A stretch of DNA of 64,000 nucleotides from Ilyomonas sp964249755 (GTDB lineage Bacteria > Bacteroidota > Bacteroidia > Chitinophagales > Chitinophagaceae): assembly GCA_964249755.1 (NCBI GenBank), contig CAXUDB010000001.1, forward strand, positions 1,364,001 to 1,428,000, read 5' to 3'. The notes under the pieces were generated by a model, which had not been told where the DNA came from, searched no databases, and saw nothing but the letters and a program-made list of their open reading frames with translations. Below, in pieces: positions 26,170 to 35,089 of this stretch. Position 1 is the stretch's first letter, and every line of letters starts with the position of its first letter. Made by a program: the position numbers and the translations under genes.

Positions 26170-26991
26170 ATGCGTTTTTCGGTCATATGTACTAATTTTA
26201 ACAAACAAGAGTATCTTGAAGAATGCATTGTAAGCGTACTAAATCAAGATTTTCAAGATTTTGAATTCATAATTGTTGATGACTGCTCGACGGATAAGTC
26301 TTTGGATATAATTAATTCTTATTTAACTAAGACAAATAAAATAAAACTTATTAAGAATAATTACAATATTGGTATGGCTGGAGGTTATAATAAAGCCTTT
26401 ACCTTATCAAAAGGAGAAATTGTTTCTTTAATCGATAGCGATGATTTTTGGTATCCAAACAAACTATCGAAAGTTGATTCCTATTTTAGAAGCAATTCTA
26501 ACTGTGTAATGCATCAACACTTACTTAATATTTATAATTTTACAAACAAAACCTCTGAACTAAGTCGGCCATATTTTATTTGTGGTGATTTAGTTGCCTA
26601 TATAAATGAAACTAAATTAATTCCTTTGTTTGTAGTGACAACTGGATTATCATTCATCGCTAAAGTTTTAAAAGACGTTTTACCAATTCCGCTAGAATTT
26701 AGTAAAAATGGTGAAGCTTTTTTGACACGCACTGTTATATGTTTTGGAAATGTAGGCGTAACGTATGAAGAATTAGGTGCGTATCGTAGGCATGACTCCA
26801 ACATTGTGTTCGGAAATCCAAATTTTGATTCATCAAGTTACATAGAGAACATCCTTAAGCCCAAATTGAATGATTTTTATAAAGAGCGAAACATACCAAT
26901 TTATTTTGCTCCAACAAATCAGAAATCTAATAATTCAAAAGATGCTTTTGTGAAGCGAATAAAAAGAAAACTAAAAAAATTATTCTTTTGA
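26170..26991 (+). CDS. family 2 glycosyltransferase
   Basis: 273 residues with a GT-A fold. The N-terminus FSVICTNFNKQEYLEECIVSVL, DDCSTDKS and the metal-binding DSDDFW motif near residue 97 are typical of GT2. The C-terminus is short and basic (RIKRKLKKLFF), suggesting peripheral membrane association. The donor and acceptor cannot be read. It lies in the AT-rich part of the locus. Confidence 0.85.
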   Translation: MRFSVICTNFNKQEYLEECIVSVLNQDFQDFEFIIVDDCSTDKSLDIINSYLTKTNKIKLIKNNYNIGMAGGYNKAFTLSKGEIVSLIDSDDFWYPNKLSKVDSYFRSNSNCVMHQHLLNIYNFTNKTSELSRPYFICGDLVAYINETKLIPLFVVTTGLSFIAKVLKDVLPIPLEFSKNGEAFLTRTVICFGNVGVTYEELGAYRRHDSNIVFGNPNFDSSSYIENILKPKLNDFYKERNIPIYFAPTNQKSNNSKDAFVKRIKRKLKKLFF

Positions 26992-27045
26992 CTAAATAAG
27001 GAGTTTATAAAGCGGTCTAAAATTCAACATTGAATTACTTTTTAT

Positions 27046-27711
27046 ATGAATTCCGCAGTTAGATTTTATGATATGTTTCAATATATTGACATTAGTTTTC
27101 CTATTTCTTTCAATTTACCTACTTGGCCGGGCAGTATTGGTTTTTTGCCCCAATGGCACAAGAAAATGCTCGAAGGAGAAACGCATAATCTCTCTTCCTT
27201 TACAATTGATTCTCACATAGGAACTCATTTAGATGCGCCTTTACATTTTGTAGACAAGGGTAAAACTATATCAGGCCTGGACTTGAATACATTAATAGGT
27301 GATGCTTATGTAATGGAAGTTAGAAACAGAGAAACTATTACGAATGTTGATCTGGAACAACTGGCGCTGCCTGATGACTGCAAAAGGCTTCTTCTCAAAA
27401 CAGATAATCAAGATTTCTGGAAAAGGGGAGAGACGCAATTTCAAAAAGATTTTTGTGGTATGGATGTAAGCGGCGCAGAATGGCTAGTACAAAAAGGAAT
27501 AAAGCTGATTGGAATTGATTACTTATCTATCCAGAGGTTTGATGATGGTCCAGAAGTTCATCAAATATTACTAAATGCAGAAGTTGTTATTGTTGAAACA
27601 CTGAATTTACAAAACGTAGCTGTGGGCAAATACGAATTAACTTGCCTTCCTATAAATTTAGAAGAACTTGAAGGTGCGCCCGTAAGAGCTGTGCTAAAAA
27701 TATATCAATGA
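27046..27711 (+). CDS. cyclase-family protein (kynurenine-formamidase-like metal hydrolase)
   Basis: 221 residues. The cyclase-family metal site is seen as SHIGTHLDAPLHF near residues 56-68, with DISFPI at the start and KLIGIDYLSIQRFDD later. Known members hydrolyse N-formylkynurenine or related amides and lactones. A start at ATG 27073 would remove nine residues; both are possible. The stop overlaps the cytidylyltransferase start by 4 bp, so it belongs to the CMP-activation module. A polysaccharide locus is an unusual place for this family; here it probably acts on an activated-sugar precursor (inference). Confidence 0.8.
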   Translation: MNSAVRFYDMFQYIDISFPISFNLPTWPGSIGFLPQWHKKMLEGETHNLSSFTIDSHIGTHLDAPLHFVDKGKTISGLDLNTLIGDAYVMEVRNRETITNVDLEQLALPDDCKRLLLKTDNQDFWKRGETQFQKDFCGMDVSGAEWLVQKGIKLIGIDYLSIQRFDDGPEVHQILLNAEVVIVETLNLQNVAVGKYELTCLPINLEELEGAPVRAVLKIYQ

Positions 27712-28394
27712 AGTCAAATTTTACCATCGCTGCTTTACTTCCCATGCGGCATTCGAGTGAGCGGGTACCTGGAAAAAATTACCGAAATTTTGCTGGTAAG
27801 CCACTATTTTTTCATGTAACTGAGAGTCTTTTGCAATGTAGTCTTGTATCGCAGGTGGTAATCGATACAGACAGCCCTACGGTAATTGAGCTTTGCAAGA
27901 AGAACTTTCCGCAGGTACGCATTCTCGAAAGACCAGAACATTTACGTGACGGAAATATTCCTATGAACGATGTATTATTGAATGCAATTGACCAAGTGCC
28001 TGCCGATTTCTATTTACAGACACACAGTACTAATCCTATTCTAACACCAGAAACCATCCAAAAGGGAATTGAGACATTTTATAAAATATACCCAATGTAT
28101 GATTCTCTATTTACCGTAACAAGAAAGCAGGTTAGATTCTGGGACTCTCTCGCACGACCTATTAATCATAACCAGAACATCCTTCTTCGTACACAAGACC
28201 TACCACCGGTATATGAAGAGAACTCCTGTCTTTATCTTTTTTCAAAAGATATTATTCAACGAAAACACAACCGCATAGGAGACAGGCCTTATCTGTTCGA
28301 GATGCCTGAAATAGAAGCTCAGGATATTGATGTAGAACTCAATTTTCTAATGGCTGAATTTTTATTTAAACAAACGAGAGGTATTCATATATAG
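27708..28394 (+). CDS. acylneuraminate/KDO-type cytidylyltransferase
   Basis: 228 residues. The CTP-binding motif AALLPMRHSSERVPGKNYR is at residues 8-26. FAGKPLFFHV and VVIDTDSPTVIELC follow in the CMP-sialate synthetase order, and QTHSTNPILTPETI holds the middle part. It activates an acidic sugar as a CMP conjugate. No NeuB-type condensing enzyme or phosphatase lies nearby, so canonical nonulosonic acid is unlikely to be made within this window. It overlaps the cyclase gene and is 1 bp from the dehydrogenase, so co-translation is likely. Confidence 0.85.
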   Translation: MKSNFTIAALLPMRHSSERVPGKNYRNFAGKPLFFHVTESLLQCSLVSQVVIDTDSPTVIELCKKNFPQVRILERPEHLRDGNIPMNDVLLNAIDQVPADFYLQTHSTNPILTPETIQKGIETFYKIYPMYDSLFTVTRKQVRFWDSLARPINHNQNILLRTQDLPPVYEENSCLYLFSKDIIQRKHNRIGDRPYLFEMPEIEAQDIDVELNFLMAEFLFKQTRGIHI

Positions 28395-28395
28395 T

Positions 28396-29331
28396 ATGAA
28401 GGTATTAGTGACATGTCCACCCATGAGGAGTGCGATAAAGGAATTTGTTCCAGTTTTTGATGCAAAAGGGATTTCGCTGGTTCTGCCATCAATGGTTCAA
28501 ATTCTGCCGGTTTCCGAATTATTACAAATCGTACCTACTGTAGATGCCTGGATTATTGGAGATGATCCGGCAACAGCGGAAGTTTTTAGTGCAGGCAAAG
28601 CAGGCAAGTTAAAGGCCGCTGTAAAGTGGGGAGTTGGTACTGATAATGTAGATTTTGCAGCAGCAAAAAAGTTGGGTATTCCTATATCTAATACACCTGC
28701 TATGTTTGGGGAAGAAGTTTCGGATATAGCCTTGGCTTATGTACTCGCGTTAGCCAGACAAACGCATTTAATAGATAAAAAAGTTCATGGGGGTATTTGG
28801 TACAAGCCACCAGGTATGTCATTGTCTGGTAAAAAAGCGGCTGTAATTGGATATGGAGACATAGGAAAAGCGACAGCCCGTAAACTGAACGCCTTTAACC
28901 TAGAACTTTCTATATATGATCCATTCATAAGAGCAGATGAGGATCTAAAAAATTATACGCTGGCAGAGCAACTTTATGATGCAGTGAGTGATGCACATTT
29001 TCTTATTGTGACCTGCGCTTTAACTGCAACTAATAAGCACATGATAAACGGTGGTGTATTGGAAAAACTGGCAGAAGGTGCCTATGTAATAAACGTTTCC
29101 AGGGGGCCGCTTCTTGATGAAGCAGCACTTATTAAATATTTGAATTTGGGAAAGATTGCAGGCGCCGGGCTTGATGTTTTAGAGGTGGAGCCGGCAGATA
29201 TCAATAATCCTTTGCTTAAGCTAGAAAATGTTATTGTTGGATCACACAATGGATCGAACACTAAGGAGGCTGTGAGACGAGCGAGTTATAAAGCAATTGA
29301 ATTGTTATTCGGTTTTTTAAACATTTCGTAA
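28396..29331 (+). CDS. D-2-hydroxyacid dehydrogenase (phosphoglycerate-dehydrogenase-like)
   Basis: 311 residues. The NAD loop is IGYGDIGKATARKL near residue 152. The catalytic triad is visible: Arg in INVSRGPLLDEAAL, Glu in DVLEVEP and His in VGSHNGSNT. Lacking C-terminal regulatory domains, it is unlikely to be the SerA of serine synthesis. Its placement between a CMP-sugar synthetase and an SDR suggests a role in making or oxidising a sugar acid, which is inference. The spacing to its neighbours is 1 and 16 bp. Confidence 0.85.
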   Translation: MKVLVTCPPMRSAIKEFVPVFDAKGISLVLPSMVQILPVSELLQIVPTVDAWIIGDDPATAEVFSAGKAGKLKAAVKWGVGTDNVDFAAAKKLGIPISNTPAMFGEEVSDIALAYVLALARQTHLIDKKVHGGIWYKPPGMSLSGKKAAVIGYGDIGKATARKLNAFNLELSIYDPFIRADEDLKNYTLAEQLYDAVSDAHFLIVTCALTATNKHMINGGVLEKLAEGAYVINVSRGPLLDEAALIKYLNLGKIAGAGLDVLEVEPADINNPLLKLENVIVGSHNGSNTKEAVRRASYKAIELLFGFLNIS

Positions 29332-29347
29332 CTATTAATTTACTTGG

Positions 29348-30079
29348 ATGAAAACTGTTGTTATTACGGGTATTTTAGGCGGAATCGGAAGTGGGCTAGC
29401 CAAAACTTTCTATGAAAATGATTACCGCGTAGTGGGTTTAGATATCCGAGGCGGAAAATTTGCAAACTGTCATCAATTAATTCAATTTGATTTAAATCAA
29501 TATTGCAAAAATTCTGATTACAGAATGCAAATGCAGAGCCTGTTTGATAAAGAGATTCCCGAGCTTTTTGTTCTAATAAATAATGCTGCCGTACAGATTT
29601 TGGGTAGCTTAGAAGAAATTACAATAGAAGATTGGAATCATACGCTTGATGTTAATGTGACAGGACCGCTGTTTTTAAGTCAATATTTTCTATCGAAACT
29701 TATCGCTTCAAAGGGGTCTATCATAAATATAGCAAGTATACACCAACAGCTTACAAAAAAAAGATTTATCAGTTACGCTTCTTCAAAAAGCGCATTGGTT
29801 GGTTTAACCAAAGCCATGTCGGTAGATTTACAAGGTAAAATTAGAGTCAATGCTATAAGCCCTGCAGCTATAGATACACAAATGCTGAGAGATGGCTTTA
29901 ATAATGATGAAGCTATGGTTCAAAGATTAAATGACATACATCCATCACAAAGGATAGGTAAACCGCAGGAAGTAGCTAGACTGGCTTTACTGTTAGCTGA
30001 ATCTGAACTTGGATTTATAAATGGAGCTAATTTACAAATGGATGGAGGCATCAGTAACGTACTGAAAGATCTAGACTGA
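29348..30079 (+). CDS. short-chain dehydrogenase/reductase
   Basis: 243 residues. The cofactor loop is TGILGGIGSGLAKTF; NNAAVQI follows. The catalytic Ser and the YxxxK pair lie in IINIASIHQQ and FISYASSKSALVGL. The C-terminus GFINGANLQMDGG is typical of classical SDRs. It probably interconverts a hydroxyl and a keto group on the molecule handled by the surrounding CMP-activation genes. Substrate unknown. Confidence 0.88.
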   Translation: MKTVVITGILGGIGSGLAKTFYENDYRVVGLDIRGGKFANCHQLIQFDLNQYCKNSDYRMQMQSLFDKEIPELFVLINNAAVQILGSLEEITIEDWNHTLDVNVTGPLFLSQYFLSKLIASKGSIINIASIHQQLTKKRFISYASSKSALVGLTKAMSVDLQGKIRVNAISPAAIDTQMLRDGFNNDEAMVQRLNDIHPSQRIGKPQEVARLALLLAESELGFINGANLQMDGGISNVLKDLD

Positions 30080-30104
30080 TGCATTGATAATTTAAAAGAA
30101 TAAC

Positions 30105-30911
30105 ATGAATAACCTTATAAATAACATCCAATGGGGAATTAAACACCGGAAAGCCGGAGTTCCCTATAAATATAAATCAAATAAAGATTATATTAATTGG
30201 TTTTACAATTATCGTCCTCAATTGTTTCAATACAAAGATGTGCATGCCGGAGAGGATTGTTTTATTATTGGTAACGGACCTTCACTTAATCAAACTGATT
30301 TAAGTTTGTTAAACAATTATTACACGTTTGGTTTAAATAAAATTCATCTAATTTTTGAAAAATACAAGCTTCAATTGAGTTATCATGCTGCCGTTAATCC
30401 GCTGGTTATTGAGCAAATACAGCCGCAACTTAATGATGATATTTTTAATTGCCCCTCCTTTCTTTCGTATCATTCTTCAAGAGATCTACATTTTAGAAAT
30501 AAGCGTGTTCACAAACTGTTTACGAATGGCAGATGGTCGTTTTATGAAAATATCATAGAGCCAATTTGTGAGGGTTATACTGTCACTTATGTAGCAATGC
30601 AGATTGCATTTTACATGGGCTTTAAAAATATTTTTTTAGTGGGGGTTGATCATAATTTTCAACAAACCGGAAATCCCAATGAAAAGCAGCAATATAAAGG
30701 AGACGATATAAACCATTTTCATCCGGATTATTTTAAAGGTATGCAGTGGCATTTAGCAGATTTAGAAGGAAATGAAGCTTCATATGCATTGGCTCGACAT
30801 CAATTTCATGCTTATGGAAGACATATTTATGATGCTACAATAAATGGAAAATTACAATTGTTTTCTAAACTCAGTTACGAAAATGCTTTATCGTTAGCAA
30901 AAAGGAAATAA
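30105..30911 (+). CDS. DUF115/MptE-like protein, possible glycosyltransferase
   Basis: 268 residues. The opening CFIIGNGPSLNQTDLSLL and the middle AMQIAFYMGFKNIFLVGVDHNF match DUF115-type proteins, which include motility accessory factors that attach nonulosonic acids to flagellin, and also resemble CMP-dependent GT42 sialyltransferases. The placement right after a CMP-sugar synthetase fits a CMP-sugar transferase, though the family name MptE-like comes from an unrelated pterin kinase. It is 25 bp from the SDR and closes the module, followed by a 470-bp non-coding gap. Confidence 0.65.
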   Translation: MNNLINNIQWGIKHRKAGVPYKYKSNKDYINWFYNYRPQLFQYKDVHAGEDCFIIGNGPSLNQTDLSLLNNYYTFGLNKIHLIFEKYKLQLSYHAAVNPLVIEQIQPQLNDDIFNCPSFLSYHSSRDLHFRNKRVHKLFTNGRWSFYENIIEPICEGYTVTYVAMQIAFYMGFKNIFLVGVDHNFQQTGNPNEKQQYKGDDINHFHPDYFKGMQWHLADLEGNEASYALARHQFHAYGRHIYDATINGKLQLFSKLSYENALSLAKRK

Positions 30912-31386
30912 TGTAAGGAGTTGAAGTGTATAAAATTAATAAATAACAAACTTGTTATTTTATAAAATTATATTTTTCTTGATTGTAGCGTTGTTGTTAC
31001 TCTTATAATTAAAGTTTATAAACAATAGACTTTATAACAGTTGTGCAATATCAAACTGTATAAAACAAGCTTGATATCGATAAACAGCTATTTTGTATTA
31101 GCCAAAGCCAACTTTTAATAATGTAGATTTCTTAGGAATCCAAACAGACAGAATCAATTATCTTTATAATGTAATGATTTTTTTTATACTTATATATGTA
31201 TTTGTCTGAAATTGATTGATCAGTATTTATTTTGTTATCTCAACGATATATAATCGGTAGAAAGTCTGTTTTATATGCCAAATCTGTTATTACAAAAAAG
31301 TTTCTACCTATGCCATCATTATAAGTGTTTAGGCTGCGCCTGTAAAAAACAGGCATCAAATTATTACAGATAAAGATTAAAAATTG
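30912..31386. other. AT-rich non-coding gap with two hairpins
   Basis: A 475-bp stretch with no gene. AAATAACAA (30941-30949) pairs with TTGTTATTT (30952-30960) across 2 bases, a 20-bp palindrome near the end of the DUF115 gene. GCCTGT (31338-31343) pairs with ACAGGC (31349-31354) 33 bp before the next gene. It separates the CMP module from the rest and may hold an internal promoter. Confidence 0.55.
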
Positions 31387-32172
31387 ATGTCGGAAATACT
31401 TACGATTGTCACGATTAACTATAATAATGCGCAGGGGTTGCAAAAAACGATTGCAAGTGTTACCAGTCAGACCCGTAAGGATTTTGAATATATTGTTATT
31501 GATGGAGGTTCTACTGACGGAAGTAAAGAAATTATCGAATCCTACTCTGATAACATACATTACTGGATCAGTGAAAAGGATAGTGGGATATACAATGCAC
31601 AAAATAAAGGTATGCATGCAGCAAAGGGCGAATACATGCTGTTTCTAAACTCTGGTGACTGCCTGATAAATGAAACTATCCTCCAAGAAATAGCACCCAG
31701 CCTAAACGGAACAGATATTATCTATGGCGATCTGCAGATAGAAGAGGAAAACAAAAAATGGATAAAAAAATACAATGAGCCAGTTACATTCGGTTATTTC
31801 TTTAATGACACACTTCCGCACCAAGGATCGTTCATAAAAAGGTCGATTCTAATGAAGACGGGCTTTGCATTTGATGAAGAGTTAAAAATAATTGCAGACT
31901 GGAAATTTTTTTTAGAAGCAACATGCAGATACAACGCTACACTGCATTATTTAAACAAGGTGGTTTGTGCATACGATTTAAATGGAATCAGTGCTTCGGC
32001 AGAGAATATACAAGCCATCATTAAAGAGAAACATCAGGTGTTAAAAACTGAATTTCCACGGTTCTATGAAGAATATATAAATCTTGTTTCTTTTAAAAAT
32101 AAAACGACTCCTTTAACACACTCGAGGGTAGTCAAATTTTATATAAGGTTCAAACAACTGATTAAATATTGA
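31387..32172 (+). CDS. family 2 glycosyltransferase, WcaE-like
   Basis: 261 residues. LTIVTINYNNAQGLQKTIASV, the nucleotide-binding VIDGGSTDGSKEII and EKDSGIYNAQNKGMHAAKGEY are the WcaE/GT2 pattern; the metal site is LFLNSGDCL. The ATG at 31387 is preferred; the TTG just before it gives one extra residue. An antisense frame over the start (31240-31617) is a shadow. Confidence 0.88.
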   Translation: MSEILTIVTINYNNAQGLQKTIASVTSQTRKDFEYIVIDGGSTDGSKEIIESYSDNIHYWISEKDSGIYNAQNKGMHAAKGEYMLFLNSGDCLINETILQEIAPSLNGTDIIYGDLQIEEENKKWIKKYNEPVTFGYFFNDTLPHQGSFIKRSILMKTGFAFDEELKIIADWKFFLEATCRYNATLHYLNKVVCAYDLNGISASAENIQAIIKEKHQVLKTEFPRFYEEYINLVSFKNKTTPLTHSRVVKFYIRFKQLIKY

Positions 32173-32179
32173 AAAGCAA

Positions 32180-32989
32180 ATGGAAGCTGATATCTCTGTT
32201 GTAATACCCTGTTACAATTCCGGCGAATTTTTAATGTCAGCCGTTGAAAGCGTCGAACAGTATAAGGGCATCTATCAATACGAAATTGTTATTGTTGATG
32301 ACGGGTCAACGGACGAAAATACCATGGAAGTTTTAAGTAAACTGGAAAGAAAAAATTATAAAGTTATCTATCAAAGCAATAAAGGCCCTGCCGCCGCCAG
32401 AAATACAGGTATCCGTAACTCTCATGCGTCCTATATTCTTTTCTTAGATAGTGATAATAAAATCAGACCTCGTTATATTGATACAGGAATTGAAATTTTA
32501 AAGACCAAACCCGAAGTTGGGGTTGTATATGGAAATGCATCCTTCTTTGGCAAAGAGAACCGATTGAAAATTACCGCCCAAGCGTTCGACATTGAGCATT
32601 TACTTGCAGAAAATTATATAGATATGTGTTCAGTAATCAGAAAGACTGTATGGGATGATGTGGGTGGGCTGGATGAAAAAAGAATTCTGATAGGGCACGA
32701 AGATTGGGATTTCTGGCTTTCAGTTTACGAAAAAGGGTGGCAATTCTATTATGCAAGCGAAGTTTTATTTGATTACAGAATCAGGGATCACTCACTGATA
32801 ACACAGGAAACCAAGAACTCTTACGATGTAAAGACACAATATATATATATAAAGCACATAGAATTAGTGGTTAAACAAATGAGGCAACTGTATACAACGC
32901 AGATAATATACAATGAAGATAGAAAAAGACCATTTCGTTCTTTCCTGAAATATACTTATAACCAGTACCGAAAGTTCAGAAAGTTATAA
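32180..32989 (+). CDS. family 2 glycosyltransferase
   Basis: 269 residues. ISVVIPCYNSGEFLMSAVESV, VDDGSTDENT and NKGPAAARNTGIRNSHASYILFLDSDNKI are GT2 landmarks with a DSD metal site near residue 93. IGHEDWDFWLSV is the acceptor-side ED motif. It starts 7 bp after the preceding transferase, so the two are translated together. Sugar specificity is not readable. Confidence 0.9.
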   Translation: MEADISVVIPCYNSGEFLMSAVESVEQYKGIYQYEIVIVDDGSTDENTMEVLSKLERKNYKVIYQSNKGPAAARNTGIRNSHASYILFLDSDNKIRPRYIDTGIEILKTKPEVGVVYGNASFFGKENRLKITAQAFDIEHLLAENYIDMCSVIRKTVWDDVGGLDEKRILIGHEDWDFWLSVYEKGWQFYYASEVLFDYRIRDHSLITQETKNSYDVKTQYIYIKHIELVVKQMRQLYTTQIIYNEDRKRPFRSFLKYTYNQYRKFRKL

Positions 32990-33086
32990 TTTGATACAAA
33001 TGGTGTGCACCTATGCGAAGATATAATTTGCTCTAATAAACAGGTACGAAATATCATTTGCATGACGTGCCGCCATAGAAACTAAA

Positions 33087-34061
33087 ATGTCACTTAGTAA
33101 AGTAGAAAATATTTCTTTTCATCCAGCACTATGTATTGTGATACCCTATTACAAGAATGATTATATCAATCAAACACTTGATTCTATCAGTAAGCAAACT
33201 GATAAACGATTTACATTATATATAGGAGATGATCATAGCCCTCATCCGTTGAATCTGTACTCAGCTACTTTTCAGAACGAATTCAAAAACAGAATTTATC
33301 ATACCCGATTTACTGACAACTTGGGTTCACAGTCATTAACCAAGCAATGGGAAAGATGTATTGCACTTACGAAAAGTGAACCTTATATCTGGCTATTCAG
33401 CGATGATGACATAATTCCGCCAGATGCTGTAGAGCGGTTTTATTCTTTTATTGCTGCGAAGGCTGATGTCCGTTTATGCAGGTTCAACATTAAGATCATA
33501 GACGAAGAAGGAAGTGTGATGAGAGAAGCCACCCCTCATCCTACATTCGAAACCGCAGAGCAATTTATAAAGCGCCGCCTTGCCGGTACATGTATTAGTA
33601 CTGCCTGTGAATACATTTTTTCGAGAAAAGTCTATGAGGAAAAAAAAGGGTTTGTTGATCTGCCTTTAGCTTGGGCTGCTGACGATGCTACGTGGGCTTT
33701 CTTTGCAGAAGAAACTGGTATCCAGACCATACCTGGCACTCCCGTTTCATGGCGGATGAGCGGACAAAATATTTCATCTGAAATGGGTTCTTCTTACCAG
33801 AAAAAGATGGAAGCTTCTGTTTTGTTTGTAAAGCTTATCGGTGAAAGATTTAATGTTACCAATACTGAAAAATTCACCTGGTTGCAACTGCAGTTGCGCC
33901 TGCTAGCCACACCCGTTCAGAAAAAAAAAGAATTTTATAAATACCTGCAGACAAACGGACTCTTCAGCAAGTACTTTATTCTTTCTTTTCTATGCAAGCA
34001 AATGGTTGCGAGCTTATGGAAACGAGCCAAGCAAAAAATTATAAAAGCAATCAAAACATGA
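33087..34061 (+). CDS. family 2 glycosyltransferase
   Basis: 324 residues. LCIVIPYYKNDYINQTLDSI opens the GT-A fold; GDDHSPHP and WLFSDDDIIPP carry the nucleotide and metal sites. The C-terminal tail KRAKQKIIKAIKT is basic, as in membrane-attached enzymes. Its stop overlaps the next start (ATGA), showing translational coupling to a GT4 gene. Confidence 0.88.
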   Translation: MSLSKVENISFHPALCIVIPYYKNDYINQTLDSISKQTDKRFTLYIGDDHSPHPLNLYSATFQNEFKNRIYHTRFTDNLGSQSLTKQWERCIALTKSEPYIWLFSDDDIIPPDAVERFYSFIAAKADVRLCRFNIKIIDEEGSVMREATPHPTFETAEQFIKRRLAGTCISTACEYIFSRKVYEEKKGFVDLPLAWAADDATWAFFAEETGIQTIPGTPVSWRMSGQNISSEMGSSYQKKMEASVLFVKLIGERFNVTNTEKFTWLQLQLRLLATPVQKKKEFYKYLQTNGLFSKYFILSFLCKQMVASLWKRAKQKIIKAIKT

Positions 34062-35083
34062 ATATTCATTTTCTGGGTTATTACTATCCCTGGTTCGGAA
34101 AACATATTGGCTATGAGAACATGATACCTCATTTCAAGGATATCAACCCGATTACCACGCTTAACAAGGATACAAAAATGAACCGTGCCATAGGCAAGGT
34201 AATCAAGAGCTTTTACGGCTGGGGGAACGCCAGATCTGATGAAGCGGTCACAGGCTGGAACTATAGGCGTACTGCACACGATTATGACCTCTCGCATGTT
34301 CTGTATTTAGAAACCTATCTGTTCTTGTTGAAACAATCTCTGAAAAAGGAACGGATTATTGGTACCATACATCTGCCCTTATCGAGATGGACGAAGGAAA
34401 AGCTTCAGACTCTTGGGAACCTGAAAGCAGCTGTTATCCTTTATAACGAAGAAGCAAGCGAGTTTGCACAGTATATAGAACCTAACCAACTGCATGTAAC
34501 CAAATATGGTATTGATACGCGCTTTTTCTGCAGGGATAAAAATACTGTTTTGAATAAAAGAAAAATCCTGTTCGTGGGTCATTACCTAAGGGATTTTGAC
34601 CTGTTGCACGAAACATTTTACCTGATTAAGAAGGAGATTGGGAATGATTTTGAATTTCATTTTGTGATTCCATCCCGCCACCGGCAGGAGAAGGTGTTGG
34701 CTGTCTTATCTGCCGAGTCCAATGTTTTTTTCCACGAAAACCTAAGCGACGAAGAGCTACTAAAGCATTACCAAACAAGCTATGCAATGCTGATGCCGAT
34801 GAAGGACAGTGGTGTGAATACTGCTATTATGCAGGCTTTGGCGATTGGCTTACCTATTATTACCAACGATGCCGGCGGAATAAAAACCTATGGCGGTAAT
34901 TCCGTTTTCCCCATTGCCAAGTCTGAAGCAGCTTCCCTTGCAGACCTATTTTTCAAATATTACGAGAATGAGGACCTCAGAGAAGAGATTTCTGTGAGGC
35001 AGCGGGCATTTGCGGAAGCCGAACTTGATTGGGCTAAAATAGCCGAGCAACACACTTTAATCTATGAACGCTTAACAGTATAA
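34058..35083 (+). CDS. family 4 glycosyltransferase
   Basis: 341 residues in a GT-B fold. The first Rossmann half starts NIHFLGYYYPWFGKHIGYENM. The second half has ILFVGHYLRDFDLLHE and the donor-site region SGVNTAIMQALAIGLPIITNDAGG, where the usual acidic residue of GT4 (E..A.g.P) is replaced by Q (MQALAIGLP), although GT4 variants tolerate this. The ATG at 34058 overlaps the preceding stop; an upstream ATG at 33992 lies inside that gene. Confidence 0.82.
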   Translation: MNIHFLGYYYPWFGKHIGYENMIPHFKDINPITTLNKDTKMNRAIGKVIKSFYGWGNARSDEAVTGWNYRRTAHDYDLSHVLYLETYLFLLKQSLKKERIIGTIHLPLSRWTKEKLQTLGNLKAAVILYNEEASEFAQYIEPNQLHVTKYGIDTRFFCRDKNTVLNKRKILFVGHYLRDFDLLHETFYLIKKEIGNDFEFHFVIPSRHRQEKVLAVLSAESNVFFHENLSDEELLKHYQTSYAMLMPMKDSGVNTAIMQALAIGLPIITNDAGGIKTYGGNSVFPIAKSEAASLADLFFKYYENEDLREEISVRQRAFAEAELDWAKIAEQHTLIYERLTV

Positions 35084-35089
35084 TTGCCA

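Noticed and set aside
27046..27711. Tryptophan breakdown (true kynurenine formamidase)
   Set aside because: No kynureninase or tryptophan dioxygenase nearby; the gene is fused by overlap to a CMP-sugar synthetase.
28396..29331. SerA of serine biosynthesis
   Set aside because: No ACT or other regulatory domain and no serC or serB nearby; context is glycan synthesis.
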